From: Ailanthus altissimus
Taxonomy: Eukaryota > Streptophyta > Magnoliopsida > Sapindales > Simaroubaceae
Direction of reading: 5' to 3'
Length of the DNA: 64,000 nucleotides
Assembly: GCA_946807835.1 (NCBI GenBank)
Contig: OX327696.1
Coordinates: 3,608,501-3,672,500 of the forward strand
Part shown: positions 45,446 to 57,774 of the stretch, piece by piece
Layout of the letters: the number at the start of each line of letters is the position of its first letter
Numbering within the stretch: position 1 is the stretch's first letter
Notes under the pieces: model-generated
What the model saw: the letters and a program-made list of their open reading frames with translations, nothing else
The model's database searches: none
What the model was told of the DNA's origin: nothing
Position numbers and translations under genes: made by a program

Positions 45446-47090
45446 AAATATAGTTTTCTTTACATGGTGTTTTCTTTTGATAGTGCATAGATCCTTGATG
45501 ACTTTGGCATACGTTTGTACTTACTTAATCAAATGCAACAAGGGAAGATTAATCTTAAATTGTTCCAAAATCTCAACTTGAATTTTTGAATTTTTCCCAA
45601 CATGTCGAAGAGCTTGAGGAAAAGACATTGGGATTAAAAACTTATTTTCGGGCTCTTTTTCCACTGTGGCCTCTTTTTCAAAGGGGGCATCTTTACTACT
45701 CATAGATGTGTAAGTTTTAGAAGTAAGCTCACTCACATTCTTACCACTTCGAGTAGTAATGGCATTGACTTCTTTGAAATTTTGTACATTAGAAGTTGAA
45801 GTTTGTGCCATGAATTGTCCTTTTGGATTAAATTGAGGTTGAGATGAAAACTTACCTCGTACTTGTGCAGTTAAGGCACTGGTCAACTTAGTGATTTGAC
45901 TCTTAATTTCTTTATTTTCGTCTGCCACCTGTGCAAGAATTATTTTACATTTTTTATTAGTCTTACTGTATGCCTCCATAAATGCTTGTAATGTATTATC
46001 TAAAGGACTCTTGGCTGGTCGTGCATCATATTGAGGTGCAACATAAGACTTGGGTACTTATTGTTCTTGTTTCCAATGGCTGTTGGCTTGTTGGTCAGAT
46101 TTCTAACTAAAGTTTGAGTGGTTTCTCCAGCTAGGATTATAGGTTTCAGAGTATGGTAAATAAGACTTCTTATACATCCCTAGGGCATTATATTTTTCCT
46201 CATATATCCCTCTCATCTCACTATAAGTGGGACAATCCTGAGCTAAGTGTTTTGCTCCTCCACAGACAAAACAGACATCGCGTGGCTCAACTTTAGCAAC
46301 CGTGTAGGTGACCCTTTTATCTTTGATTTTTAAGGCCTCTAACTCCCTAGTTAAGACCTCTAATTAGGCTTTAAGGCTATCCGCTTCCCTAAGATGGAAA
46401 ACTCCACTGGGTCGTGACCTATTTGTGCTTTCAGTCATGCTAGGTCCAGTCCATGTTTGTGTTTTTTCGGGTAAGTCATTAATAAATTCTATGGCTTCCT
46501 CTAGATCTTTGTGAAGGAACTCCCCATTACACATAATCTCAATAAATTGGTGCTCTCTAATTGTGAGTCCCTTATAAAAATAGCTAACCAAGCGCCAATT
46601 TTTATACCTATGGTGAGGGTATAGATTTAACAACTCTTTAAACATTTCTGATGCTTGATATAAGGTTTCACTGTCTTTTTGGGAGAATGAAGAAATTTGA
46701 CTTTCAGGCCATTAGTTTTGTGTTGTTGGAAGTATTTATTGAAAATGCTTGGGTCATTTCTGTCGAAGTTCCTATAGACCTCGTCCTTAAAGAGCATAAC
46801 CAACTCTTTACTTTGTCTTTCAAAGAAAGAGGGAAAAATTTAAGCTTAACAGTGTCTATGGCTTTAGGTTGGCTATGAAATGTGGCAATTACCTCTTCAA
46901 ATTTCCTAACATGTACATAAGGATTTTTACTATTTAAAACATGAAAAGTGGGCAAAAGTTGTATCATTCTAGGTTTAAAATCTGAATGTGGTGTGTTATG
47001 TGAAAATATAATACATGATGGTGTGGCTGTGAGAGTAGGATGCAAGTAATCTTTTAGAGTCCTAACGGGGTTATCTTCGTGTTGGCTCAT
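45446..47090 (-). pseudogene. Gypsy-2 gag
   Basis: Starts ATG at 47090 (MSQHEDNPVRTLKDYLHPTL). The gag domain spans 46704-47090 and 46364-46645 (KLKFFPLSLKDKVKSWLCSL; then LVSYFYKGLTIREHQF). A zinc-knuckle-like CFVCGGAKHLAQDC is readable on the minus strand near 46230-46275. The C-terminal part at 45521-45979 (ENKEIKSQITKLTSALTAQV; NAITTRSGKN) is open. It is better preserved than Gypsy-1 gag, but still has frameshifts between these blocks. Confidence 0.85.
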
Positions 47091-47224
47091 TGTGTTGGAA
47101 TTACAAGATTAACTAGATGGTAAATTCTCTTCCCTTATAAATTGTGGTGATGGTTCTAGTTCTACTTCTCTCACGAATCTTCCTCGTTTGTCTCTAAGTC
47201 GATGCATACATCCTAACAATTTTT

Positions 47225-48030
47225 TTTTTACACTTTTTTTTTATGAAAGAAATGCTCAAGGAAAATTAAAAGTGAAATAAAATACAAGAAGAAATAGAAA
47301 TAAGTTAGGTGGTAAGACCAACCATGAAATATAAATACAATAAATGAACAAAAGATAATAAACTGTAAAGTACGATAAAAAAGTACAATAAATAAATTAT
47401 AAAAAAAGTGCAATAAGTAGATAAAAGAAAAGAAAGTGCAATAAATAAAGAAAAATAAAATGCAAAGTAAAATAAATAAATAAAAGGAAAGAAATTAAAA
47501 TAAAATAAACTACAATAAATAAATAAAGTACAATAAGTAAATAAATAAAAATTTTAGGTGGTAGAACTAGTAATTAAAATAAAATAAAAATATAACATAT
47601 TAACTAAAAAAAAGTGCAATAAATAAATAAATAAAATAAAATAAAAATAAAGTACAATAAATAAATAAATTGCAATAAATAAAAAAAATTAACTAAGTCA
47701 GGTGGTAGAAACAGCCATTAAAATAAAATTAAATACAACAAATTAACTTTAAAAAAAGTAAAATGTAGTGATAAATAAAAAAATAAAGTGCGATAAAAAG
47801 AAAATAAAGTGTGAAGTACAATAAATAAATAAAAGAAAATGAACTAAATTAGGCGGTAAAACTAACTATTAAAATAATATAAAATATAACAAATTAACTA
47901 AATAAAATAAAATAAATTATGTAGTAGAACCAACTATTAACAATAAAATAAATTATAGCAAAGGAAATAAAACTAAGATTATACAAAGAAAAGAAAATGT
48001 ACAAAGTTACCACTTTAGTACTGACCGATT
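47225..48030 (-). repeat. Gypsy-2 leader tandem repeats
   Basis: Same repeat pair as 18853-19440, here on the minus strand. On the plus strand it shows many AAAGTGCAATAAATAAATA-type units interleaved with AGGTGGTAGAACCA-type blocks (47310, 47558, 47700, 47852, 47922). Confidence 0.75.
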
Positions 48031-48046
48031 TTTGTTTAGTGTGCCT

Positions 48047-48063
48047 CCTCGGCAATGGCGCCA
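48047..48063 (-). promoter_or_regulatory. Gypsy-2 primer-binding site (tRNA-Asp type)
   Basis: Minus strand TGGCGCCATTGCCGAGG, five bases from the 5' LTR. Better preserved at its start than the Gypsy-1 site. Confidence 0.8.
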
Positions 48064-48068
48064 AATTT

Positions 48069-49616
48069 TGTTTACGCTCAAAATGTAATACAGCTATCAC
48101 AATATAGATTGAGGTGTTGATCACACAAGGAAGCTTTTGGCAAAATAGGTTGATGAAGTAAAATATTAAAGCAGTAGCAAAGGATAAAATTAATTAATTG
48201 ATTTAAATGGATGAGATAGAGTTATCTATGACTTGAGGAAAATATCTTATGATGATGTAAACAAGACTTTGAGAATAAAATATTATGCTTTATAAATCTA
48301 CTCTACACTTTGATTCATTATTTATAACTCAATTGACAGTTTTACATTTAAACAGTCAATCGGAATATATATAAAATATAATACATCTGATATGACTAAA
48401 CTCTTTTGCAAACATTAACCCAAATTATGTTCATTTATACAAGTTATCTAAGATCGACAACATATCATTTTGACAATATTGCAGTAAAAGATCAACTAGA
48501 ATTTTAAACATTTATTGCCTTTACATGTTATCCAAGATCGACAATATATCAATTCACAATATTGCAGTAAACGATTAACATATAAAACAATATAACCAAT
48601 AACAATTATAATTCAGCAAGCATCGCATAAAGAAAGCATGACTGAAAATATATGAAACATGAGAATTATAACCTTTGGATTATAGAAAATAAAATAAATA
48701 AGAGTTTAAGCATAATCAAACTTACAAATATTTCTAGCTCTTGACAACGAATCAAAATATATAAGTAAATTTATTAAACACAAAAGTTCATCTCTTAATC
48801 TTGCCAAGAATTCTAGCCTAAATTATAATATATGTTAATGAGAAGAAAGTGAGAGACAATTATCTAATGTTGAAAACGTCTTAAGAGTGTCCTTATATAG
48901 GCAATGAATGGAAATATATTTAGTGTGACATCAATCTTCTATAATTTAGGCCAACAACTCGTTTACCCACTTGCAACACTTTTTTAATAATGTAAATTAC
49001 CGATGTAGCTTTTCTTGGCCAACATAAAAGTTGTTGAATTTTGTCTCTTCTTTTTATAGGCACCAGGGTCATGCAAATTGGATGAGTATCCAATGAGAGA
49101 TAGGTAAAAAGTCAAAGATACATCATATTTAGGCTAACAACCCTTTTACCCACTTGCAAGACAATTTGGTCCTTGATAACGACTGATTTGGACTTTACTA
49201 TCAATATATGAGTTATTGATAATTAGGTTAATATTTCAAAGATTTAAGAATTATACCAATTGGTATGTATTTTGTTAGATACGGTCCAAATACGTGAGTT
49301 GGGTCAAGCTGAGCTAAAGTTGTAGCCTGGTTCTATTGTATCTCAATTTTTGGCCCATAACATGTTGGATTTGACTTTTCAACTGTTCTTCAAGTTTGTG
49401 TAAGATTGAGTCATGTTATTCCTAGTTTAAGAATTTATTCATTTCAATTTCTACATTGAGAGTTATGTCCAATTTACCTAAACCTGTGCAAATAACATTC
49501 ATTAATCACAATTTAAGGAGAACACTTTATTTTAAGCTAAAAGTACAAAAATGTAAAAAAGTGACATTAAACAGTGATTGAGTCTCTTAATAAATATGCA
49601 TTTTTATATATTCATA
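48069..49616 (-). repeat. Gypsy-2 5' LTR
   Basis: About 1548 bp, same family as 17277-18830. The inner end TGTTTACGCTC is at 48069; the outer end is decayed (TTCATA instead of CTCATCA) near 49616. Confidence 0.85.
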
Positions 49617-49733
49617 ATGTCTTCAAATGGTACAGAAACCAAATCTTTTGTGGCCCTTGATTGCATCGATCTCTCGAACCTTAATATCCAACAAAACTAT
49701 TGTTTTGCTCAAATAGGTCAGTCCTAAGTTTAG
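49617..49733 (+). pseudogene. Probable first exon of a 2-oxoglutarate/Fe(II) dioxygenase (hxnY-like)
   Basis: Directly after the Gypsy-2 LTR an ATG (49617) opens MSSNGTETKSFVALDCIDLS, then NLNIQQ. This resembles the N-terminus of plant hxnY-like oxidases, in which a CIDLSNPD motif is followed by a QSVSLLKQ stretch. One extra base shifts the frame just before the stretch equivalent to LLKQ (TTGCTCAAATAG). The next bases GTCAGT fit a 5' splice donor. No further exon was found. These enzymes oxidise small molecules in the cytosol. The identification rests on about 30 residues, so it is tentative. Confidence 0.4.
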
Positions 49734-49739
49734 CTACCA

Positions 49740-50335
49740 CTCAATCCAAAACAATAAGTTTTTTTTTCTTGTTTTTAATTTGACATATATATATATATAA
49801 TTTATTAAGAAATTACATACATAATTTGAAATGTTGTGTAATATTTGACATACATATTGTTGTTATCGTGTCAGCAAAAAAAAAAGGAAAAGTGGTGAAA
49901 GGGTGTTTGAATCAAATAAGAGAATTGTATTATGGGTATTGTTTATTAAGATAATTACATGATTTATAAAAGAAGTTTGAGAATTTCAAAAGGAGTGATG
50001 TCATAAAATATAAGGAGAGAGGAGACATGATTTCAATAAAGGAATAATTTATGGGGTATCATCAATATTTTACAGGTGAATTTTCTTCATTAAATTATTG
50101 TATGAATTAACGTGACATCTCAAAATATAAATAATCATTTTCAAAGACAAAAATAATAATAAAAAAGACATAATTGAGTATTTTTAACAAATTAAGAATT
50201 AAATAAATAAAGACGAAATTAGCAATTTTTCTAAAATAAAATTGATAAATTAATCTTTTTCTATCCATCTCAGGCATGCTTGGATAAGCGAGGAATTCAT
50301 GGATAAGGTTTTTTACCCAAAGCAAGACATTATTT
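49740..50335. other. AT-rich spacer, nothing recognised
   Basis: Contains a short TA microsatellite (49783-49798) and AT-rich DNA. It could include an intron of the adjacent dioxygenase fragment. The frame at 50107-50325 has no recognisable protein character. Confidence 0.4.
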
Positions 50336-50339
50336 TTAA

Positions 50340-51875
50340 TTGCCTTTGAGTGAGAAAATGAAGGTTTTTAGGGGCGAAAAATATCGAGGGTACAGTCTAC
50401 CTCTACAAGAGTTTCTTGCTCATGAAAGTAATAAAAATATTGAGGCTACATCCATTTAAGCTTAACAAAGGAAGCTTGATCTGCACTAATACTTCACAGG
50501 ATTATAGTCCTAACACAGCACATATTCTAAAGAACTAATTATAGGACCTAATCTTTACAACGCATGAGAAAATCAAGAAAAACCAACAAACCCTAGAAGA
50601 ACAATGGAGATAGAGAGAGAGAGAGAGAGAACCAAAGTTGTTTTTGCCTAAAGACTCAAATATACAAAAACATAAAATGGCACCATTTATACTAGGGTTA
50701 AACTTAATACAAAATAACTCAAATACCTATGCTACTTAATTGTATTTACTTTATGAACTAACTCTTCATAATTTCCATCTTGGCTTACAAAGTAAATATA
50801 CCTAACTAGTTCAGTATCTTGTTTCCATATGTCATAGCTCTATCTTGTGCAGTCTTCATCCTCTTTCAGTGTTTAACAAACTTAAGCACAATTTAAACTT
50901 ACTTTTAGGCACAACTTTTGTACCCATGTCTATCAGATTTTCTTTTACGGGGATCTTTTTATTGATCACTTGACCTTCAAAAATAACATTTTTAATGAAA
51001 TAAATTTCACATCAACATGCTTAATTCTCTCATGATAAAAAAAATTTCTATACAAATGTTAAGTGCATTGACTGTCAATATATATAGTTATAGTTTTATT
51101 AAGAATCCTCAATTCATTTAGTCACCCTTGTAATCATATTCCTTCTTTTACAAATTTTGTTAGAGCAATAGACTCTCCTTTAGTGCTTGAAAAGGCTACA
51201 ACTGGTTGGAGTTAGGATTTTTAACTTATACAGCTCCCATATATGGTAAAGAAATAAGATCTTGTTGATATTCTTTTATCTTAATCTCCCGTAAAATTAG
51301 AGTCTACATATCTAATTAGCTCAATATCATAATTAGTGTCTTTAAACAATAAACCGAAATCTAGGGATCCATTTATGTATTTTAGTGGCCATTTTATGCC
51401 TAACCAATGTTCTTTCCTATGGTTTTATACATACCTACAAAGAACACTAATAAATGAGCTAAATTCGTCCCAATACATATCATAGAGTACAAAATAGATC
51501 CTAATACACTAGAATATGGCAAAAAAAAGTAATTTGTTGCTTATCTTTATCAATAGAAGGACACTGTTTTTAAAAAAAATTGAAATTGTGCAGCTTATGA
51601 CAAATTTATAGGTTTAGAACTTATTAGGAACCTTTTTTTAGATAATTCTTCTGTGACAAGAATAATTTCTTATTTGGCCAGTCTTTCATGATTTTTATAC
51701 CTAGGATTTTCTTAGCTTGGCCAAAATCTTTTATATCAACTTCAAATTTGAAAAGTCTTTTTAGATTTATTATTTCTTATTCATTATGATTGGTAAGTAA
51801 CATATCATCAACATATAATACCAAATAAATCTCATCTTTATTCCAAAACTGGAACGAATCGAACCGTGCCTACCC
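50340..51875 (-). mobile_element. Copia-C: 3' half of a Ty1/copia element
   Basis: Minus strand. The RT segment at about 51720-51870 reads FLVLYVDDMLLTNHNE (catalytic YVDD intact) then FGQAKKILGI. RNase H at 50930-51400 includes SSTKGESIAL and KHVDVKFIS, and the end reads VCLSLLN-like sequence near 50880. A probable 3' LTR follows (50340-50830), with a GA microsatellite at 50609-50630. The 5' half is absent: sequence changes abruptly at about 51875. Confidence 0.7.
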
Positions 51876-51889
51876 TTTATTGAAACTTA

Positions 51890-52352
51890 AAAAAAATTGA
51901 TCTATCTAACCAAAATTATAATAAAACGATGCCGTTTTCTCATTTTCCTATTTCTTTCCCTAAAACGGTATTTTCTTTTAATATCTTCTCCACAAAATAG
52001 CATTATTTTGAGGGAGATTTCTTTCCCCCCTAAAATGTTGTCATTTTGGGACGTGAATCAATAACTTTTAAAATGATAATTTAAAAATATTAAATTTTTT
52101 GTAATTAATTTTCAAAAAAATGAATTAATTAATTCTTTTTAATCAAAATTATGTCGTTTTAGATTTACTGATACTATAGTATTAGTAATTCAGTGACTCT
52201 TTATGCCTTTGATACTATAATATTAGTAAGTCACTGATACTATAAAGAAGTTTCAATAACCACTAACAGAATACTATAACATTAGCATTCACTGACACTA
52301 AAACAAAAAGTATTAGTAATAGAGAGTCACCGAAGATATTTTTTTTGTAGTG
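51890..52352 (-). mobile_element. CACTA (En/Spm-like) transposon terminus, truncated
   Basis: The minus strand starts CACTACAAAAAAAATATC at 52352. The adjacent 200 bases contain repeated ACTGATACTATA/ACTAATATTATAG units (52168-52320) typical of subterminal repeats. The opposite end is not in the window and the segment is probably cut at its junction with Copia-C. Confidence 0.6.
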
Positions 52353-52370
52353 AATTTTGTTATGCCTAGA

Positions 52371-52862
52371 TGATGAACGCTTTAAAGTGAGTATTTGCTA
52401 AGAGTCTTAGTTACCATTTTACATTTAGAATGACATTAATTTTAGCATTTTTATATAACTAAACTTGAAATTAAGTGTTGCTTTAATTTGTAATTAATGA
52501 ATACTATTTGCACAAGTTTAGCAGAATGGGCATAACTATCAATGTAGAAATTGAAACGAAGAAATTCTTGAATGTAGAGCAATATGACTCAATCTCACAC
52601 AAATTTGAAGAATAATCAAAAGCATAAATCCAATATTTAATGGGCTAGAATTAGGACGCAATAGAACTAGATTACAAGTTCTGCTCAGCTTGTCCAACCT
52701 CTTAAATTTCGACCATATTTTACAAATTATGTATCCAATCAGCATGATTCTTAAAGTTAGAAAATGCTAGGTCAGTTATCTATAACTCTTTTGCTAATCC
52801 GAAGTCCAATTTAGCCATTTTCACAGAAATTATTTTTAAATGAGTTGGTAACCGTTGTGTAA
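52371..52862 (+). repeat. Gypsy-3 partial 5' LTR
   Basis: Starts TGATGAACGC and follows the family LTR for about 490 bases, then fuses to integrase codons (AAAAGCTACGTGGAGAAGGT). Confidence 0.75.
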
Positions 52863-52865
52863 AAG

Positions 52866-52938
52866 CTACGTGGAGAAGGTAGATCACTCTATATACCTCA
52901 AAGGGATCTCTCTTGTGGATCTTATCCATCATGCTTGA
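52866..52938 (+). pseudogene. Gypsy-3 integrase tail
   Basis: KSYVEKVDHSIYLKGISLVD followed by LIHHA and a stop matches the last residues of Gypsy-1 integrase (KSYVKKVDHSMYLGEIPLVD). Confidence 0.8.
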
Positions 52939-53131
52939 TCAGGTTCAATCTATCTATGCCATATTTTACATTTTGCTTTTATTTTTCTTTATTGTTTTTT
53001 CTCTCTTCCGTGTGCTTATATTCCCTGGTCAAGTGGCAGATATGGTACTCTGTGACTATTAAAGTCAATTTTTTAATTTTTTTTAAATTGTCACCTAAAA
53101 AAAAATGTGCATTCATCTCTTCTCTTTCAAA

Positions 53132-53708
53132 ATGAGTATCATCCTTTCAAACCTTCAAAAATTCTTTCCTTCAATGCCTCAAAATTATTTACTTAAGATT
53201 TACAAAGTATGAATTGAAAAAATAAGGCTATTAATGCTCAAGAATATGCTTATAGATATTCGTTGATTAATCAAAACAAAAGTTCGATTATTCGGTGAGT
53301 CTGCAGATAATATTAATTTTTGTTTAGTTTAGGAATAAGCTCTTATACCAAACTTTGAAGAGTAAAAAAGTTACAAGTTTTTTATAAATGGGCTCAATGA
53401 AATTGTAACCAAAGTTGTCAATCTTTAGGACTTTTATCTAGAAATAGAAAAGATAAAATTCAATTCATTAAGGATGGACTGAGTAAAAATTCTTTGAATA
53501 ATATCCTAGTGACTTTTGAGACACATCCTTATAGACTCAAAGATGAACATCAACGATATAGTCTTAGGAATCTGACTCGAAATGACTATGTTTGCTAGTT
53601 TATAAGAAAACTAGATGGAAGCATAACCCTAACTTATAAAAGGTGTTTCAGCCGTTATTGGAGGTAAAACTAAATGAAGATTTGAGCAACAATCATAACT
53701 ACCTATAA
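53132..53708 (+). pseudogene. ORF-X, copy 3 (in Gypsy-3)
   Basis: ATG at 53132 followed by SIILSNLQKFFPSMPQN, then KVRLFGESADN and, after frameshifts, FIKDGLSKN and LVTFETHPYRL, ending NNHNYL at 53708. The cysteine cluster is largely lost, and about 40 bases around the LLDLWNKF region are deleted. Most decayed of the three. Confidence 0.65.
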
Positions 53709-53948
53709 ATATGCATGTGTCTTAATTTCAAATATTTTTAAAAAAATAGTAAGATTAGTCATATAGATATCTTAAATTCAAATCTTTTAGTCGAATTATG
53801 CATGTGTGTCATTATAAATTTTTTGTTTTATTTTCAAACTTTTCTAACAACAACTAGGTTGCCAAAATCGATGTTATAATTTAGAATTCTATAAATACAA
53901 TATCTCATTATCTTTATTTTTATATATTGAGATAATGGTGAGTGTATA

Positions 53949-54572
53949 TATAAAGGGAACCTCGGTTTGACGATTTTAAAATATATATATTTTCTGGATC
54001 AAGTCATAGGAAAAAACAATAAAGTGTTTGTAGAAATAGTAAACAATCTAGTAAAAGTATTAATTGTAAGAAAAATCTATTTGATATATGGAAGGAGTAG
54101 CATTGGGTTAATAGGGTGTGTGTTAACAGCTGGACATTTAGAAGGTAGTCAAGTTTAGGTATTATTCTTACATCTTTAACTGTGGGAAACTTTGCTGAGA
54201 AAGCAAAAGGGGAAGAATTACTAGTCTTATCCATGTATGAATGTATGCTTTGCTACACAGTTGCTTTTATTGCTTTACTATGTAGTTTTGGTACCTTAGA
54301 AGAAATTTTCAATTGTCTCTTGCACCCAATTTAATATCTACCAGAAACCCGTTGGTTTTTTGAATGTTCATAATTGTTTTAAGTGCTTACTCTATTTTTC
54401 TGATCAAGCTATGGAATATAATTTTATTTCACATTCGGTGCAATAGATTATTGTTTTTGCTACAATTATGGATGAATTGATTGAAAAATTACTAGTAGTT
54501 ATCTAAGAACCTAACCAAGGCAACAACTCAGATAGATTGGTTAATGGGCCATAATGAGCAAAAACTGGATCT
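53949..54572 (+). pseudogene. LOG: LOG-like phosphoribohydrolase, copy 3 (in Gypsy-3)
   Basis: The ATG is replaced by ATA. Recognisable stretches are NKVFVEIVNNLVKVLIVRKI, LIYGRSSIGLIGCVLTAGHL, SFGTLEE (the two signature glycines before it lost) and IVFATIMDELIEKL in shifted frames. A stop (TAA) occupies the codon that is TGA in copies 1 and 2. Identity with the other copies over the whole gene shows common descent within the element, not independent capture. Confidence 0.8.
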
Positions 54573-55982
54573 AATCCTTCATTTGTAATTCTTTTTCTTG
54601 CTACTAGTTTTATTAGCATCATCATTTTAATATATATTTACTTAAGTGTCTCTCAAGTTTATTTCTTTTGAATAACTGAAGCTTTAAGTAATGTCTCTTA
54701 TACTTTATATCTTTATATTTAAACATTGAGGACATTGTTTCAATCTAGTTTGGTGGGAGGGGGGAGAATAGTAAAAAAAAGTTGTCTTTTACATTTTAAT
54801 TTTTTTTTTTAAAAAAAGGTGATGACACTAATAAAACCAGCCAACAAATCTATTTGATTAAAAATGGCTGAGCCAATAGTTCATTTTGAACTCTTGAGAC
54901 GCATTCTAAGTCTATTAGATTACGAATGACAGAGTAAGAAGTACTTTTCTTTAACTTTCAAAACATATTCTGACTGAATTCTTGTTATTTTGTTTTATAT
55001 TTCATGCATAGTTGTTTATTTAATGTATTCTTGGTATTTTTTTATAAATAAATTTACTTTTTTACCGATTTCAAAAGTGTTTGATTTGAGTCACTTTTTC
55101 TATCTAGGTTACTAAAAAATAACTTTTTAAATATTTTTAAGTACAATACTAAACCTTATAGTAAGATGGGTGATTCAATGTATATAGCCAACAGACTTTC
55201 CACGTTTAAGAAAATATATATATATATTTCTAATCTCAGACATCTTTTGTGAGTGAATAGAAAAGTCGAAAAAATAGTTTACGAAATTTCATTGATATTT
55301 TGAATTGGTTAATTTTTGCTTAGAATGTTATTATTTGGATTAAGGAATGAGTTAGTTGCTTAGGTGAATGATCATTTAAAGTGAAAATTTAAATTATGTG
55401 AAATTATATTTTGATGAGAAACTTTTTTTATTTTGTAATACTTCCTTATGTTTTTCATAAATAAAAAAAAGAAAAAGAAGACAAAAAAAATAATCAATTT
55501 AGTTCAAGTCTTCATTAGATATTAAATGATAAAAATTTTTAGGAAGTAATTTTCTCACCAAGCTATATTTGTATTATTCTTACAAGATAATTAAAGTCTT
55601 AAAACTAGTGCATGACAATAATGGTTTATTTCTAAATGAATTTTTCTATCTTTTGATCAATATTAACTTATATGTTTGTCCTTAAATATACTTTTTCTTG
55701 AGAGCTTATCTATTTTCAACTTCACGAGAGAAATTCTAACCTTTTAAATAGTTATACACTTGTGAGGATATAGAATTAAGGATTTTACTTTGAGAAATTC
55801 CTAAGGCTATATTTATTGTACTTGGTGGAAAGAGGGTTACGACTTAGTTCACACACACAATTTTAAAAATTATGATTGAAAAAATATTAATAGCAATTGT
55901 AATCTTGAACTTGATATTTTATTTGAAATGCTTAGGTAGTTTTGTATATTCTATTTACACTTGAATAGCTAGGGACTACCAA
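54573..55982 (+). other. Gypsy-3 3' untranslated region
   Basis: Contains AAACATTGAGGACATTGTTT followed by GGTGGGAGGGGGGAGAA (54748-54768), a purine run of the kind found after the coding part of Athila-type elements, then sequence matching the Gypsy-1 3' region from about 55122. The expected polypurine tract before the LTR is decayed (AGGGACTACCAA). Confidence 0.6.
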
Positions 55983-57458
55983 TGAACACAATAAAGTACA
56001 TATTTATTAAGAGTTTATGTCACCATTTTACTATTATAATGTCACTAATTTTACCTTTTCTGTATTTCTAAACTTAAAATAATGTGTTGTGCTTAATTTG
56101 TGATTAATGAATACTATTTGCATAAATTTAAAAAAAATTGACATAGCTCTTGCTTTAGAATTCAAAATAAAGAAATTCTTAAACCTGGAGTAACATAACT
56201 CAATATCACACAAATTTAAAGATAGTCAAAAGCCCAAATCTATTATTTAATGGGCTAAAATTAGGATGCAACAGAACACGATTACAACTTGAGCTCAGCC
56301 TATCCCACCTTTTGAATTTGGACCCTATTTCACTAAATATATATCCAATCAGTATAATTCTTAGATCTAAAAAATGCTAGGTCAATTATCTACAACTCTT
56401 CTGTTGATTACAAAGTTTAATTTTGCTATTTTTATAGATAAAATTATGTTACAAATTGGTAAATTGATTGATGGCCAAAATTCAAAATACCTCTAGCATT
56501 TTAATCTTAGCGCTAAGAATATTAATCCAAATGGCATAAAAACCAAGTGGCTGTGGAAAGATGAAACAAAAAGATGCAACTTTCATGTTGACTATGAAGC
56601 TTAAATCGACCGTTTCGATAGACAAATATGTGCTACAATTTGGTGAATGAGTTGGTGGCTGAAGATTTTGAAGATTGAATTCACACTAAAATAATATTTC
56701 CTTTATAAGGACACCTTTAGAAGGTTAAAAACATGAATGGTATGTTTTACAATTCTCTTTTATATTTTTTCTTTAAAATTTATAAGAATAAATTTTAAGC
56801 TAAGCTAAAGTTTTTGACAAGGCTAGAGATGAGATTTTATGTGTAATAAATTTATTTCTATACTTTGATTCTTTGTCAAGAGCTACGATAATTGTAAGTT
56901 TGTTTGTGTATAAACTCTTATCTATTATGGTAATAAATCTAGAAATTATAATTTTCATATCTCATTTAAATTCAATCATGCTTTCTTTATGTGATTTCTA
57001 TTAAACTATAATTGTTACTGGTCATATCATTCTATAAATAGATCTTTTATTATAATATTATTAATTGAATATTGTTAATCTTAGATAACTTGTAAAGACC
57101 GACATTGTTTGTTGATATTGTCTGCAAATAGTTTATTCATATCAAATATATTTATTATCTAATGTGCTATACTATACATATCTTCTGATTGATTATTTGG
57201 AATGTAAAACTTTAAATTAAAGTATAAATGTTGAATCAAAGTGGAGAATAGATACATAAAACCTTGCTCACATCATAGATTTCTTCCTTAATTCATATGT
57301 AATTTTATCTCATTCATATCAATTTTATATTCAATTTTCTCTTCTATTATTTTTTTAATACTTTTATTTCGCAAACCTATATTGTCAAAAGCTTTCTTGT
57401 CAAATTGGCATCTTAATCTATACTACAATAACCACATTATATTTTGAGCATAAACACA
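55983..57458 (+). repeat. Gypsy-3 3' LTR
   Basis: About 1476 bp, TGAACACAATAAAG...CATAAACACA. It matches the family LTR over its length with many differences. Confidence 0.8.
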
Positions 57459-57766
57459 ATGGAAACTAACAAAGCAACCTATGGAAGCTCTCGATTCAAG
57501 AATCACTTGACGGAGAGGTTCTAAGAGTTCTGATTGAGCTAATTGTAAAGGATGGTTTTTTTTTGGGAGTCTTTTTAGTAAATAAAAGCTATATATCAAA
57601 TAAAACTTAGTAAAGGAAATATAAAATATAATTGAAAAAAGCTTAGGGAGAGAATATGGCCAATCAAAAGAGTTAACAAAAAAGAGATTATATTTTATGA
57701 ACTTTATCCAAGTTATAAAATGGAGTTTCATTCTACATTCATCCATGCTCCAAAAGGGAGAAAGTA
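57459..57766. other. Spacer, nothing recognised
   Basis: About 300 bases between Gypsy-3 and the hAT-like element. The minus-strand open frame at 57423-57746 has no protein-family character. Confidence 0.4.
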
Positions 57767-57774
57767 TAGTATAT

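Larger units (their letters stand above)
37419..49616 (-). mobile_element. Gypsy-2: Athila-like element with pol, ORF-X and LOG, 3' end lost
   Basis: Reads on the minus strand: 5' LTR 48069-49616, primer site 48047-48063, leader repeats 47225-48000, gag from 47090, protease, RT, RNase H and integrase to 39101, ORF-X, then LOG. LOG is cut at 37419 by the junction with a truncated solo LTR, so the 3' untranslated part, polypurine tract and 3' LTR are gone. A 2779-bp solo LTR interrupts RT. It is the only copy here that retains the enzymatic pol, though decayed. Confidence 0.9.
52371..57458 (+). mobile_element. Gypsy-3: deletion derivative carrying ORF-X and LOG
   Basis: Order: a partial 5' LTR (52371-52862), a direct jump to the last codons of integrase (52866-52938), ORF-X, LOG, 3' untranslated region, and 3' LTR (55983-57458). 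The whole leader, gag and nearly all pol are deleted. It is more diverged than Gypsy-1. No matching 5-bp target duplication is seen (CTAGA left, ATGGA right). Confidence 0.8.

Noticed and set aside
47225..48000. Regular repeats considered as a CRISPR array or satellite
   Set aside because: Units are variable, there are no unique spacers of constant length, and the same repeats occupy the leader of Gypsy-1.
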